Below are positions 44,918 to 55,710 of a stretch of 64,000 nt of DNA, one piece after another. How positions within the stretch are numbered: the first letter of the stretch is position 1; every line of letters begins with the position of its first letter. Made by a program: the position numbers and the translations under genes. The DNA is from Lepus europaeus (lineage: Eukaryota > Chordata > Mammalia > Lagomorpha > Leporidae). The notes beneath the pieces are model-generated. The model worked only from the letters and a program-made list of their open reading frames with translations, ran no database searches and was not told where the DNA came from. The stretch covers positions 15,035,218 to 15,099,217 of the forward strand of contig NC_084850.1 in assembly GCF_033115175.1 (NCBI RefSeq), given 5' to 3'.

Positions 44918-45811
44918 GTGCATTATTACACAAGGCATTCCAGCTTCCCTCTATGGGGATCTAGCAGAGCTGAACATACAACAGCAATGACTCCTGCCAG
45001 AACAGGCTCTTCTGGGGTCACTATGAATACTGGCAATATACAGCATAGAAACTGATAATGACAAACTTGATGTTTAAAAAGATCTGTAAATATTTGCAAA
45101 TGTTTAAAGATTTGGAAAGTCTATTGATGATCTGATTCAATAATCTGTAAAACTACTTACTCATTAGATGTTCAAATCCTTCAGAAGCTCTATGGACTGA
45201 CCTCTTGACGGCTTATTCTGTTGCATAATATCTTCTTGGCTGTATCATTTCCAAAATGTCTGGAATAATTATTTTTGTAGTCAGTATGTTCAAAACCACC
45301 AAACAGAATCAACATTGGGCTAGAGTGCAACTATATAGCAAGCTCAATTTTGCAAATACTCATAAAATCTACTACAACCAGCTGAGCAGAACAGACTATC
45401 CCCTAGACTAGGAGAGACTACTTTCACCAAATCATGGTTTCCCATTTTTCTGGAAAATTACTACCAATTCAATGCCTTTGAAATAATGGCATCCAGATAG
45501 CACAGTGTCATTTCAAAATCAAAGTGTAGTGGTTGACAACTTATTACATGTCCAAACACCACAGGGAATAAGTAGATATAAGCATGTCCTGGTTTTATGG
45601 AACTTAGTTATTTTGGGGAGCTCAGGGTTACATGTATGAAACAATTTGTGAGCAATCAGCACCAGAAAGGAGATGGCTTAGTTCTAAAGTATGTTTGACT
45701 CCTCCATTCTCTTAATCAGCATACTACACTTGATCATAGCCAAAAGGCCGAGAAGCAATATCAGTCAGCATACTGTCTTCATAAAGACTTGTGAATATTA
45801 ATCAATTTAGG
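44918..45811. other. Single-copy sequence with a U2 fragment, no gene seen
   Basis: Nothing recognised except the 40-nt U2-like stretch at 45721-45760. Confidence 0.5.
45721..45760 (-). pseudogene. U2 snRNA 5'-end fragment
   Basis: The plus text contains actacacttgatcatagcc followed by aaaaggccgagaagcaat, the reverse complement of the first ~40 nt of U2 snRNA with about two changes. Similarity stops abruptly after that, so this is a truncated retroposed fragment and not a gene. Confidence 0.85.
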
Positions 45812-46078
45812 TGGGGCAAGTGCTGTGGCACAACAGGTTAAAGCTGTGGCCTACAGCACCAGCATCCCATATGGGTGCTGATTCGAATCCCGGCTGCTCT
45901 GCTTCTGATCCAGCTCTGCTATGGCCTGGGAAAGCAGTACAAGGTGGTGCAAGTCCTTGAGCCCCTGCACCCACGTGGTAGCCCTGGAAGATGCTCCTGG
46001 CTCCTGGCTTTGGATCAGCTCAGCTCTGGCTGTTGCAGTCATTTGGGGACTGAACCAGCGGATGGAAGACCTCTCTCC

Positions 46079-46114
<36 letters not shown>

Positions 46115-46157
46115 CTCTACCTGTATCTGTAATTCTTTCAAATAAATAAAATAAATC
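45812..46157 (+). repeat. CSINE abutting an L1 5' end
   Basis: Full CSINE (ggggcaagtgctgtggc ... aaataaataaaataaatctt). Its last tail bases are followed without a gap by the first bases of the L1 5'UTR. Confidence 0.95.
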
Positions 46158-46675
46158 TTGGCAGAGCCAAGATGGCGGATAGTGAGGATGTGCACCAATA
46201 GTCTGGGAAAATTTAGTTTCATAAAAGTGGAATTACTGTAGCCTCAGGAAAAGACTCAAGAAAAAAACTGCAGAGGAAACGCTTCTGGATCTAGTGGATG
46301 TGACACAGAGAACCTACAGGGAGCCCACCGCGTGGAAGCCCCGCTGCAGGAGCCAAGCCGCAGAATCTCGCCAGTGCGGGAACGAAAGGGAGGTAAGACA
46401 AAAGCCTCAGAAACCCGAGACATTGGTGGGGAAAGGCATAGGCCTCTCTCTCCACTTGAGCAAAACAAAGAGCAGGCACCATTTTACATATGTAAAGTGG
46501 CAACAAGTACACAAACTCAGTAACTTTGGGTCTATGGTGAAACTTGAGAACACATTGAGGCCTGCAAAAACTCTTTGTGTGGTCCCAGGGGTAGATCAAA
46601 CAAATACTCACAGAAGCCAGATTTCAACTACCCTCAATTCCACTCAGCTATGTGGAATTACTTCCCAACTGAGTC

Positions 46676-46713
<38 letters not shown>

Positions 46714-46927
46714 GAGAGATCCAGCAAGGAGCAAGGGAGAGAACAATCTGGGTGAGTCACTTTTTACACAGACTTAAACCTGAAGAATCAAGCAGAGCTC
46801 TCTGGCCACACCCATCACAGCCTCTAAGGATCCATCAAAGCAGACACCCCACTTAGAGGCATAGTATAACGAGAAAAAAACACCACAGCAAAAAAAAAAA
46901 AAACAAAAAACATAAATTATCTCCAAC
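46158..46927 (+). promoter_or_regulatory. L1 5'UTR (internal promoter region)
   Basis: About 770 bp before the ORF1 ATG, shorter than the one at 43010-44112. A (GA)n run lies at about 46680-46712. The first bases include gccaagatggcgg, reminiscent of YY1-type sites at the start of other mammalian L1s. That functional reading is inference. Confidence 0.7.
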
Positions 46928-47068
46928 ATGCCAAACAACAAATGTAGAAGCCGAGGCAACAAGAGCAAGGAAGACACAATGATGCCCCCAAATGAACAAG
47001 ACACCCCAATCCAAGATTATGAAGATGAAGAGATAGAGGAAATGCAAGAGCGGATCTCAAAAAATTGA
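46928..47068 (+). CDS. L1-ORF1: Short N-terminal ORF1 frame ending at A_AAA_AAT TGA
   Basis: ATG at 46928 opens 46 codons (MPNNKCRSRGNKSKED...), basic then acidic, as expected for the disordered N-terminus of ORF1p, and stops at TGA 47066-47068. The bases immediately before the stop are A AAA AAT (47059-47065), and the -1 frame there enters the 299-codon ORF1 at exactly 47065. The summed product would be about 345 aa, close to a normal ORF1p. Without a shift, this is only a 46-aa peptide. Confidence 0.6.
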   Translation: MPNNKCRSRGNKSKEDTMMPPNEQDTPIQDYEDEEIEEMQERISKN

Positions 47069-47964
47069 TAAGAACATTAAGAAGTTCTCAAAAACAAATT
47101 CTTGAACTACAGAAATCCTTAATGGACAAGATAGAAAATCTCTCTCATGAAAATGAAATATTAAGGAGGAATCAAAATGAAATGAAACAACTAGTAGAAC
47201 ATGAAACTGTGATAGTGACAAGAAACCACAATGAAATGAAGAACTCAATAGATCAAATGACAAACACATTAGACAGCCTTATAAACAGAATGGGTGAAGC
47301 AGAAGAGAGAATATCGGACTTAGAAGACAGAGAACAGGAAAGGAAACAGTCAAATCAAAGAAAAGAAGAAGAAATCAGAAATCTAAAAAATATTGCCAGG
47401 AATCTACAGGATACTATTAAAAAACCCAACATTCGGGTTCTAGGAGTTCCTGAAGGCCTGGAGAGGGAGAAAGGATTAGAAGGCCTTTTTAGTGAGATAC
47501 TAGCAGAAAATTTCCTAGGTTTGGAGAAGGACAGAGACATCCTAGTACAGGAAGCTCATAGAACCCCTAATAAACATGACCAAAAGAGATTCTCACCACG
47601 ACACGTCGTAATCAAACTCACCACAGTGAAACATAAAGAAAAGATGCTAAAATGTGCAAGCGAGAAATGTCAGATTACTCTCAGAGGATCTCAAATTAGA
47701 CTCACAGCTGACTTCTCATCAGAAACCCTACAAGCTAGGAGAGAATGGCGAGATACAGCCCAGGTACTAAGAGAGAAAAACTGCCATCCCAGAATATTAT
47801 ATCCTGAAAAACTCTCATTTGTGAATGAAGGTGAAATAAAGACCTTTCGCAGCAAACAGAAATTGAAAGAATTTGTTGCCACTCGTCCTGCCCTGCAAAA
47901 GATGCTTAAAGATGTGTTACATACAGAAACACAGAAACACGGTCACCAATATGAAAGAAGGTAA
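47065..47964 (+). CDS. L1-ORF1: L1 ORF1 protein (main frame), internally deleted L1
   Basis: 299 codons from TTG with no break, the same length as the minus-strand ORF1 at 42110-43009. Coiled coil about 5-118, RRM-like domain about 119-200 (KKPNIRVLGVPEG), C-terminal domain about 208-288 (TLQARREW, EKLSFVNEGEIKTF, TRPALQKMLKDVL). The basic tail HGHQYERR precedes the stop. In family terms this binds L1 RNA. Here the element has lost ORF2, so the protein could only act in trans. The TTG start is probably not real; see the N-terminal frame just upstream. Confidence 0.87.
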   Translation: MIRTLRSSQKQILELQKSLMDKIENLSHENEILRRNQNEMKQLVEHETVIVTRNHNEMKNSIDQMTNTLDSLINRMGEAEERISDLEDREQERKQSNQRKEEEIRNLKNIARNLQDTIKKPNIRVLGVPEGLEREKGLEGLFSEILAENFLGLEKDRDILVQEAHRTPNKHDQKRFSPRHVVIKLTTVKHKEKMLKCASEKCQITLRGSQIRLTADFSSETLQARREWRDTAQVLREKNCHPRILYPEKLSFVNEGEIKTFRSKQKLKEFVATRPALQKMLKDVLHTETQKHGHQYERR

Positions 47965-48032
47965 AGGAAGGAAACCTCACAGCAAAAGATCACAGGAATC
48001 TCAAAGCATATATTAGAAAATATTTTTGGCAA

Positions 48033-48344
48033 ATTGCAGGGCAAAGTTACTCCTTCTCAATAGTCACATTGAATGTTAATGGCTTGAACTGTCCAGTTAA
48101 AAGACACCGATTGGCTGATTGCGTTAAGAAACAAAACCCATCTTTTTGCTGCCTACAAGAAACTCATCTTTCCAACAATGATGCATACAGACTGAAAGTG
48201 AAAGGCTGGAAAAATATATACCATGCCAACAGAAATGAAAAAAGAGGGGGCGTAGCCATCTTAATATTGGACAACATAAACTTTACCACAAAAACTCTGG
48301 CATTTGGAACTGGCTCAAGATGTACTGTATATAAAGAGAATTGA
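48033..48344 (+). pseudogene. L1-ORF2: L1 ORF2 N-terminal remnant (start of endonuclease)
   Basis: The frame begins at the position of the ORF2 start, where ATG has become ATT (48033), and reads through the endonuclease N-terminus with NVNGLN (catalytic Asn region) and QETHL (catalytic Glu). It then leaves L1 sequence near 48295 and stops at 48344 in unrelated or 3'UTR sequence. About 85 of roughly 1,270 codons remain. Confidence 0.85.
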
Positions 48345-48486
48345 AAATGAATCTTGATGTGAATGGAAGGGGAGAGGGAGCAGGAAAGGGGAGGGTTGCA
48401 GGTGGGAGGGAAGTTATGGGGGGAGCCATTGTAATCCATAAGCTGTACATTGGAAATTTATATTCATTAAATAAAAGTTTAAAAAA

Positions 48487-48765
48487 TATTGCCCATACCA
48501 ATGTCAAGAAACATTTTTCCTTGTTTTCTTCTAGTAGTTTTAATCCATTTTCTATTTTGAAATTATATTTACATATTTATTTTTATTTGAGAGTGAGAGA
48601 GATTGAGAGAGAGAGAGAGAGATCTCCTAACTACTGATTCACTCCCCAAATGTGGCTGAAGCCAGGAGCCAGGAATTCTATTTATATCTCCTACATGATC
48701 TGCAGGGATCCAAGCACTTAAGCCATCACCTTTTTTCTTCCAGGGGGTAGATTAGCAGGATTCTA
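48487..48765 (-). repeat. Old L1M sliver followed by an old CSINE fragment
   Basis: 48487-48570 resembles antisense old L1 ORF2 (gtcaagaaacatttttcc, tcttctagtagttttaatcc). 48575-48745 is a decayed minus CSINE (gagagagag..., gaagccaggagccaggaa, ccaagcacttaagccatc). Confidence 0.6.
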
Positions 48766-49080
48766 AAATGTGCAAGAGAGAAACGTCAGATTACTCTCAG
48801 AGGATCTCCAATTAGACTCATAGCAGAATTCTCATCAGAAACCCTACAGGCTAGGAGGGAATGGTGAGACATAGCCCAGATGCTAAGAGAGAAAAACTGC
48901 CAGCCCAGAATATTATATCCTGCAAAGCTCTCATTTGTGAATGAAGGTGAAATAAAGACCTCTCATAGCAAACAAAAATTGAAAGAATTTGTCACCACTC
49001 GTCCAGCCCTGCAAAAGATGCTTAAAGATGTGTTACATACAGAAACACAGAAACACGGTCATCAATATGAAAGAAGGTAA
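48766..49080 (+). pseudogene. L1-ORF1: L1 ORF1 3' part
   Basis: Encodes the C-terminal domain from about AREKRQITLRGSPIRL to HGHQYERR. One in-frame TGA follows REW near 48865. The remaining open piece is 48880-49080. Confidence 0.85.
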
Positions 49081-49148
49081 AGGAAGGAAACCTCACAGCA
49101 ACAGATCACAGGAATCTCAAAGCATATATTAGAAAATATCTTTGGCAA

Positions 49149-52100
49149 ATGGCAGGGCAAAGTCACTACTTATCCATAGTCCCATTCAACGTTAATGGCC
49201 TGAACTGTCAAGTTAAAAGACACCAATTAGCTGATTGGGTTAAGGAACAAAACCAATGTATTTTCTGCTTAAAAGAAACACATCTTTGCAACAAAGATAC
49301 ATACAGACTGAAAGTGAAAGGCTGGAAATATATATACCATGCCAACAGAAATGAAAAAAGAGCGGGCGTAGCCATCTTAATATCAGACAACATATAATTT
49401 AACACAAAACCTGTTAAGAGAGACAAAGAGGGGCACTATTTAATGATTAAGGGATCAATTCAACAGGAAGATATAATGATTATCAATGCATATGCACCTA
49501 ATTACAGGGCACCGACTTATTTAAAAGATTTGTTAAGGGACTTAAAGGGAGACTTAGATTCCAATAAAATAGTACGGGGGAATTTAATACTCCACTCTCA
49601 GAGATAGACAGATCAACAGGACTGAAGATCAACAAGGAAACAGTAGATTTAAATGACACTATAGCCGAATGGATCTAACAGATATCTACAGAACATTTCA
49701 CCCTACATCTAAGGACTTTACATTCTTCTCAGCAGTACATGGAACCTTCTCTAGGATTGACCACATACTAGGCCATAAAGCAAGTCTCAGCAAATTCAAA
49801 AGAATTAGAATCATACCATGCAGCTTCTCAGACCACAAAGGAATGAAACTGGAAATTAGCAACTCGGGAATCCCTAGAGCACGTGCAAACACATGGAGAT
49901 TGAACAACATGCTGCTGAATGAAAAATGGGTCATAGAAGAAATTAAAAGAGAAATCAAATATTTTCTGGAAGTAAATTAGGATAAAAGCACAACATACCA
50001 AAACCTATGGGATACAATGAAAGCAGTGTTAAGAGGAAAGTTTATAACAATAGGTGCCTACATCAAGAAACTGGAAAGGCACCAAATAAATGAGCTTTCA
50101 ATTCATCTCAAGGATCTAGAAAATCTGCAGAAAACCAAACCCAAACCCAGTAGGAGAAGAGAAATAATTAAAATCAAAGAAGAAATCAACAGGATTGAAT
50201 CCAAAAAAACATTACAAAAAAATCAGCAAAAGGAGGAGCTGGTTTTTTGAAAAAATAAACAAAATTGACACACCATTGGCCCAACTAACTAAAAAAAGAA
50301 GAGAAAAGACCCAAATCAATAGGATCAGAGATGAAAAAGGAAACGTAACAACAGACACCACAGAAATAAAAAGAGAATCATCAGAAATTACTACAAGGAC
50401 TTGTATGCCAGCAAACAGGGAAATCTATCAGAAATGGACAGATTCTTGGACACATACAACCTACCTAAATTGAGCCAGGAAGACATAGAAAACCTAAACA
50501 GACCCATAACTGACACAGAAATTGAAACAGTAATAAAGGCCCTCCCAACAAAGAAAAGCCCAGGACCAGATGGATTCACTGCTGAATTCTACCAGACCTT
50601 TAGAGAAGAACTAACTCCAATTCTTCTCAAACTATTCAGAACGATCGAAAAAGAGGGAATCCTCCAAAATTCTTTTTATGAAGCCAACATCACCTTGAAT
50701 CCTAAGCCAGAAAAAGATGCAGCATTGAAAGAGAATTACAGACCAATATCCCTGATGAACATAGATGCAAAAATCCTCAATAAAATTCTGGCCAATAGAA
50801 TGCAACAACACATTAGAAAAATCTTCCACCCAGACCAAGTGGGATTTATCCCTGGTGTGCAGAGATGGTTCAATGTTCGCAAAACAATCAATGTGATACA
50901 CCACATTAACAGACTGCAGAAGAAAAACCATTTGATTCTCTCAATAGACGCAGAGAAAGCATTTGATAAAATACAACACCCTTTCATGTTGAAAACCCTA
51001 AGCAAACTGGATATAGAAGGAACATTCCTCAATACAATCAAAGCAATTTATGAAAAACCCATGGCCAGTATCCTACTGAATGGGGAAAAATTGGAAGCAT
51101 TTCCACTGAGATCTGGTACCAGACAGAGATGCCCTCTCTCACCACTGCTATTCAATATAGTTCTGGAAGTTTTAGCCAGAGCCATCAGGCAAGAAAAAGA
51201 AATTAAAGGGATACAAATTGGGAAGGAAGAACTCAAACTATCCCTCTTTGCAGATGATATGATTCTTTATTTAGGGAATCCAAAGAACTCTACTAAGAGA
51301 CTATTGGAACTCATAGAAGAGTTTGGCAAAGTAGCAGGATATAAAATCAATGCACAAAAATCAACAGCCTTTGTATACACAGGCAATGCCACAGCTGAGG
51401 AAGAAATTCTAAGATCAATCCCATTCACAATAGCTACAAAAACAATCAAATACCTTGGAATAAACTTAACCAAGGACGTTAAAGATCTCTACGATGAAAA
51501 TTACAAAACGTTAAAGAAAAAATAGAAGAGGATACCAAAAAATGGAAAAATCTTTCATGCTCATGTGTTGGAAGAATCAATATCATCAAAATGTCCATTC
51601 TCCCAAAAGCAGTTTACAGATTCAATGCAATACCAATCAAGATACCGAAGACATTCTTCTCAGATCTGGAAAAAATGATGCTGAAATTCATATGAAGACA
51701 CAGGAGACCTTGAATAGCTAAAGCAATCTTGTACAACGAAAACAAAGCCAGAGGCATCAGAATACCAGATTTCAGGACATACGACAGGGCAGTTGTTATC
51801 AAATCAGCAATGGTACTGGTACAGAAACAGATGGATAGACCAATGGAACAGAATTGAAACACCAGAAATCAATCCAAACATCTACAGCCAACTCATATTC
51901 GACGAAAGATCCAAATCTAATCCCTGGAATAAGGACAGCCTATTCAATAAATGGTGCTGGGAAAACTGGATTTCCACATGCAGAAGCATGAAGCAAGACC
52001 TCTACATTTCACCTTACACAAAAATTCACTCAACATGGATTAAAGACTTAAATCTATGACCTGACACCATCAAATTATTAAAGAACATTGGAAAAAACCT

Positions 52101-52727
52101 GCAAGATATAGTTACCGGCAAAGACTTCCTAGAAAATACCCCAGAAGCACAGGCAGTCAAAGCCAAAATTAACATTTGGGATGACATCAAATTGAGAAGT
52201 TTCTGTAGTGCAAAAGAAACAGGAGAGTGAAGAGGCAACCGACAGAATGGGAAAAAATACTTGCAAACTACGCAAGAGATAAACGGTTGATAACCAGAAT
52301 CTACAAAGAAATCAAGAAACTCCACAATGTGAAAACAAACAACCCACTCAAGACATGGGCCAGGGACCTCTATAGACATTTTTCAAAAGAGGAAATCCAA
52401 ATGGCCAAAAGACACATGAAAAATGTTCAAGATCACTAGCAATCAGAGAAATGCAAATCAAAACCACAATGAGGTTTCACCTCACCCAGGTTAGAATGTC
52501 TCACATTCAGAAATCTACCAACAACAGATGCTGGAGAGGATGTGGAGGAAAAGGGACACTAACCCACTGTTGGTGGGAATGCAAACTGGTAAAGCCACTA
52601 TGGAAGTCAGTCTGGAGATTCCTCAGAAACCTGAATATAACCCTACCATACAACCCAGCCATACCACTCCTTGGAATTTACCCAAAGGAAATTAAATTGG
52701 CAAACAAAAAAGCTGTCTGCACCTTAA
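49149..52727 (+). pseudogene. L1-ORF2: L1 ORF2 (endonuclease-reverse transcriptase), multiply broken and 3'-truncated
   Basis: ATG 49149 opens the APE-type endonuclease (FNVNGLN, KETHL), which is stopped at 49397. The endonuclease continues in another frame (49669-49980, with RIDHILGH and the catalytic SDHKG motif). The reverse transcriptase core is one open frame, 50401-51525 (374 codons), with [33 protein letters not shown] and the catalytic [11 protein letters not shown]. The C-terminal cysteine motif ([18 protein letters not shown]) is in 52451-52727. At least five stops or frameshifts separate these pieces. The 3' end is missing about 75 codons. ORF2p normally nicks target DNA and primes reverse transcription. 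This copy cannot make it. Confidence 0.92.
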
Positions 52728-53422
52728 TATTTATTTATTTATTTATTTAACTTTTATTTAATGAATATAAATTTCCAGTGTACAGCTTATGGATTACAAT
52801 GGCTTCCTCCTCCCATAACTTCCCTCCCACCCGCAACCCTCCCCTCTCCTGCTCCCTCTCCCCTTCCATTTGCATCAAGATTCATTTTCAATTCTCTTTA
52901 TATACAGAAGATCAATTTAGTATAAAGATTTCAACAGTTTGCACCCACATAGAAACACAAAGTGAAACATACTGTTTGAGTACTAGTTATAGCATTAAAT
53001 CACAATGTACAGCACATTAAGGACAGAGATCCCACATGAGGAGCAAGTGCACAGTGGCTTCTGTTGTTGACCCAACAAATTGACACTCTAGTTTATGGCG
53101 CCAGTAACCATCCTAGGCTGTCGTCATGAGTTGCCAAGGCTATGGAAGCCTTCCAAGTTTGCCGACTCTGATCATATTTAGACAAGGTCATAAAAGACAG
53201 GGTGAGGATAGTAACCAATGATCCAAAGAGTGGCCTTAACCAGGTCTGAACAATTATACAGCATTAAGTGGGGAAGAGGACCATCAGTACACACAGGTTG
53301 GGAGTAGAGCCATTGGTGGTAGAGTAGAGGTTATGATTACAAAGGAATGAGGCCCAAGTGCGCTAGACAGGGTCTAGAACAAAGGACAGAGTCATTACTA
53401 GAGGAGCTAAGAAAGGTGCTGT

Positions 53423-53605
53423 CTAAGCTACAAGTAATTTTTCTGATTGAGAGGCAAATAGAACCTGATAGAAGGGGCTTGATAATAATCTGGTGGGCTT
53501 TAGGCCTTGTAAGTTAAGAGGCCCACACCTATCTATCTCTTCACATGGGGTATATCCTAAGGGAGGTGTGAACCTCCTAGGGGAAGGCACTCTGTTGACT
53601 TTCAT
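53423..53605 (-). other. 60-codon ORF of unknown meaning in family H copy 4
   Basis: Counterpart of 704-886, with the same length and stop. Confidence 0.3.
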
Positions 53606-53697
53606 TACTTGGCTGGCCTGGGAGGAGAGCTGGCCAGGTAAAGGCAGGGGGCATCTCTAACAAGAAATTTACAGTTCTGCCTGCAATGTTGCTGACC

Positions 53698-54076
53698 CTA
53701 CTTGACCATCCCCTCAGCTGCAGTGGTCACTTTGGAAGTTGGGCTGAGTGAAGGGCTTTTCAGCTTAGAGCCAATAAGATCTGTGGCTCTGACCTGGGCA
53801 TCCTTCGACTCCAGGGCAGGTCCATTTCCAGTGATCCAACTCATGGCAGAGCTGCCAGGGCTCTTCACAAGCTGACTTCTGCTGAAGCCCAGGCTTACCA
53901 CATTGAAAGCCACTGCAGTGGACCGGCCTGATGGGTCTCCTTGAGGGCAGATCACTGTACAGATCAGCCATTAATAGGCCTGCCACCCATTGCTTCTGAT
54001 GCCTAGCTTTCTTTTCCTCCTGGTTTGTGTTAAAGCAGACCAGAGGATGCAAGTCAACGGAGTGCCCAAGTCCCAT
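53698..54076 (-). pseudogene. Degraded retrovirus-like nucleocapsid/protease remnant, copy 4
   Basis: The NC-like frame (54076-53765, 103 codons) has CHELDHWKWTC. The second frame (53955-53698) is stopped before the protease-like segment by a TAG, as in copy 2. Inactive. Confidence 0.5.
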
Positions 54077-55710
54077 CTCTAATCTTTGGTGGCCTGAACT
54101 ACAAGTCTATAGTCACAGGCATGTTCTGTAGTAGTTTTACTAAGGTAGACAATGCCCATGAGGAAAATTATATTCTCACTTTAAAACTTTCTTTCCCTTT
54201 GGTCTGAAAGGGAGGTTTTTTCTACTTACTGTATACTTCGCTGATGGCGAAGTAAATCTAGCTATGAGATTATAATTTAAGTTCTTATTTTGTCTATTAC
54301 AGAAAATGTTAGCCATCTCTTTTTAAGGTCTAAAGATTAAATTGTGCATCCTACAGATTCCTTTATAATAGAATTAGTTTCCTACCTTGAAGAGAATAGA
54401 GAACTGAAAGAACAAGTTGGGCTTAGAATAGAGAAATGAGGGAGCAAGTCCTAGATCGCTTGCTGACAATAGCAATATTACATGGATAGTTAGAAAATAG
54501 TTTCAACCATTAGATAACAACTTAAGAAAACACTTACCAGAAGGTCCAATGCCTTCTATAAATTTTAAGAATCATGTATTTGAAAACACCTCTTAAATAT
54601 CTAACATGGTGTAGTTTGTTTAGCCAGTAAACTTAAGCACAACCATCTAAAATGTTTTTAGTTTCTTTCTACCAACACGTTTAAAACATATGATACACAG
54701 ATTCAGGTCACACAAATTAAAATGTATCTTTGATTGATTTTAGCAGCTTAAATTTATGGACAATCTTATCTATAAGCCATTTAAAATAAAACTCTTAATA
54801 AAATTTCCCCATGTGGACATACAATATGTACACACATATAACATAACATGATAGACCAATATAGCAATTTTAATAATAGCTTTTAAAATCTTTAACTCTT
54901 TTTGTAGATTGCCAATTGATTTGAATTGCTTTTTCTTTTTAGTAACCTCAGTTAACCATACTTTCTCTCAGTTGGTACTGTTAATACATTATTGGCTTCA
55001 TCTGTTTACAGAGGCATCCCAAAGTACTGAATACAATAAAAGTGGCTGGAAAAAGTCCATAGGAACCTATAGGAGGACAGCTAAACACAGAACCAACAAC
55101 GCTTTAGTTTTATGAGCAGCACATCATATATAACTGTGGATGACAAAAGACTTTAAGTCGCCATGTTTAAAATTATAAATTCATCAACCAACAAGAGGCA
55201 CTTGCTTACTTCACAGTATTTTTGAAAGCACCTGTAGGATTTTACAAGTATTTAACCCTTTAGGCCTCTGGGGCTTTCTCATTAAGATAACTATCATGTC
55301 TAATAACACAAGATCATTAGACTTTTTAATTCTCAAACATTTGTATTAATAGCATTTTCCATTATAGAAACTTAAAATCTGGTACCACATCACATCTTGA
55401 CAGTCCTTCTAATATAATCCAAATAGCCTGATTAATTGGTGTCTCTATAAGATGAGAGACATAGGTCCTTCGATTTTTTCAGTTGGGCCCAAACTAGAAA
55501 AACCAAAGTCCAGGATTTACTGGAAATTTTAGAGACCAGATTGTTTGAAACTTTGATTTTTTGAATGCCTGTCAAGAATGCCAAGAAGGCTCAAAATCCA
55601 AAATATCTGGTTGAAATAAGATTCCTTAAAATCATGACATAACATAGACTTAATTTGATTATTGTTACAAGGTGATTATTCAAATCTTTGAAAATAAGCA
55701 CATATTTAAA

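Larger units (their letters stand above)
46158..48486 (+). mobile_element. Full-ended L1 with large internal deletion (ORF1 kept, ORF2 almost all lost)
   Basis: It starts with the L1 5' end (ggcagagccaagatggcgg), then 5'UTR (to 46927), ORF1 (46928-47964, in two frames), the intergenic stretch and about 85 codons of ORF2 endonuclease. Near 48295 it leaves ORF2. About 30 bp of other sequence follows, then the terminal L1 3'UTR from about 48324, the G-rich tract and an A-run (48481-48486). It cannot encode reverse transcriptase. No convincing TSD was found. Confidence 0.88.
48766..52727 (+). mobile_element. L1 copy truncated at both ends (partial ORF1, damaged ORF2)
   Basis: It starts within ORF1 (at about residue 197 of the 299-codon frame) and runs through the ORF1 end (49080) and most of ORF2. 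It stops at about 52727 inside ORF2, where the minus-strand tail of family H copy 4 begins. The L1 3'UTR and the last ORF2 residues do not reappear after that element. Confidence 0.9.
52735..55710 (-). mobile_element. Family H, copy 4 (5'-truncated)
   Basis: Minus strand from about 55710 (within the non-L1 body, equivalent to 41934) to the L1 tail at about 52745. It lacks the L1 5'UTR and ORF1. The body is colinear with copy 3 except that the 1.4-kb L1 of copy 3 is absent, giving the empty site at 55497-55505. The L1 3'UTR starts at about 53190, and the G-rich tract is about 52800-52865 (antisense). A clean TSD was not found. Confidence 0.88.

Noticed and set aside
46294..46755. 153-codon plus ORF upstream of ORF1
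   Set aside because: It lies in the L1 5'UTR and its C-terminal part is (GA)n-encoded Arg-Glu. I see no family similarity.
49698..51041. Minus-strand ORFs opposite the L1 reverse transcriptase
   Set aside because: Antisense shadows of ORF2. No independent evidence.
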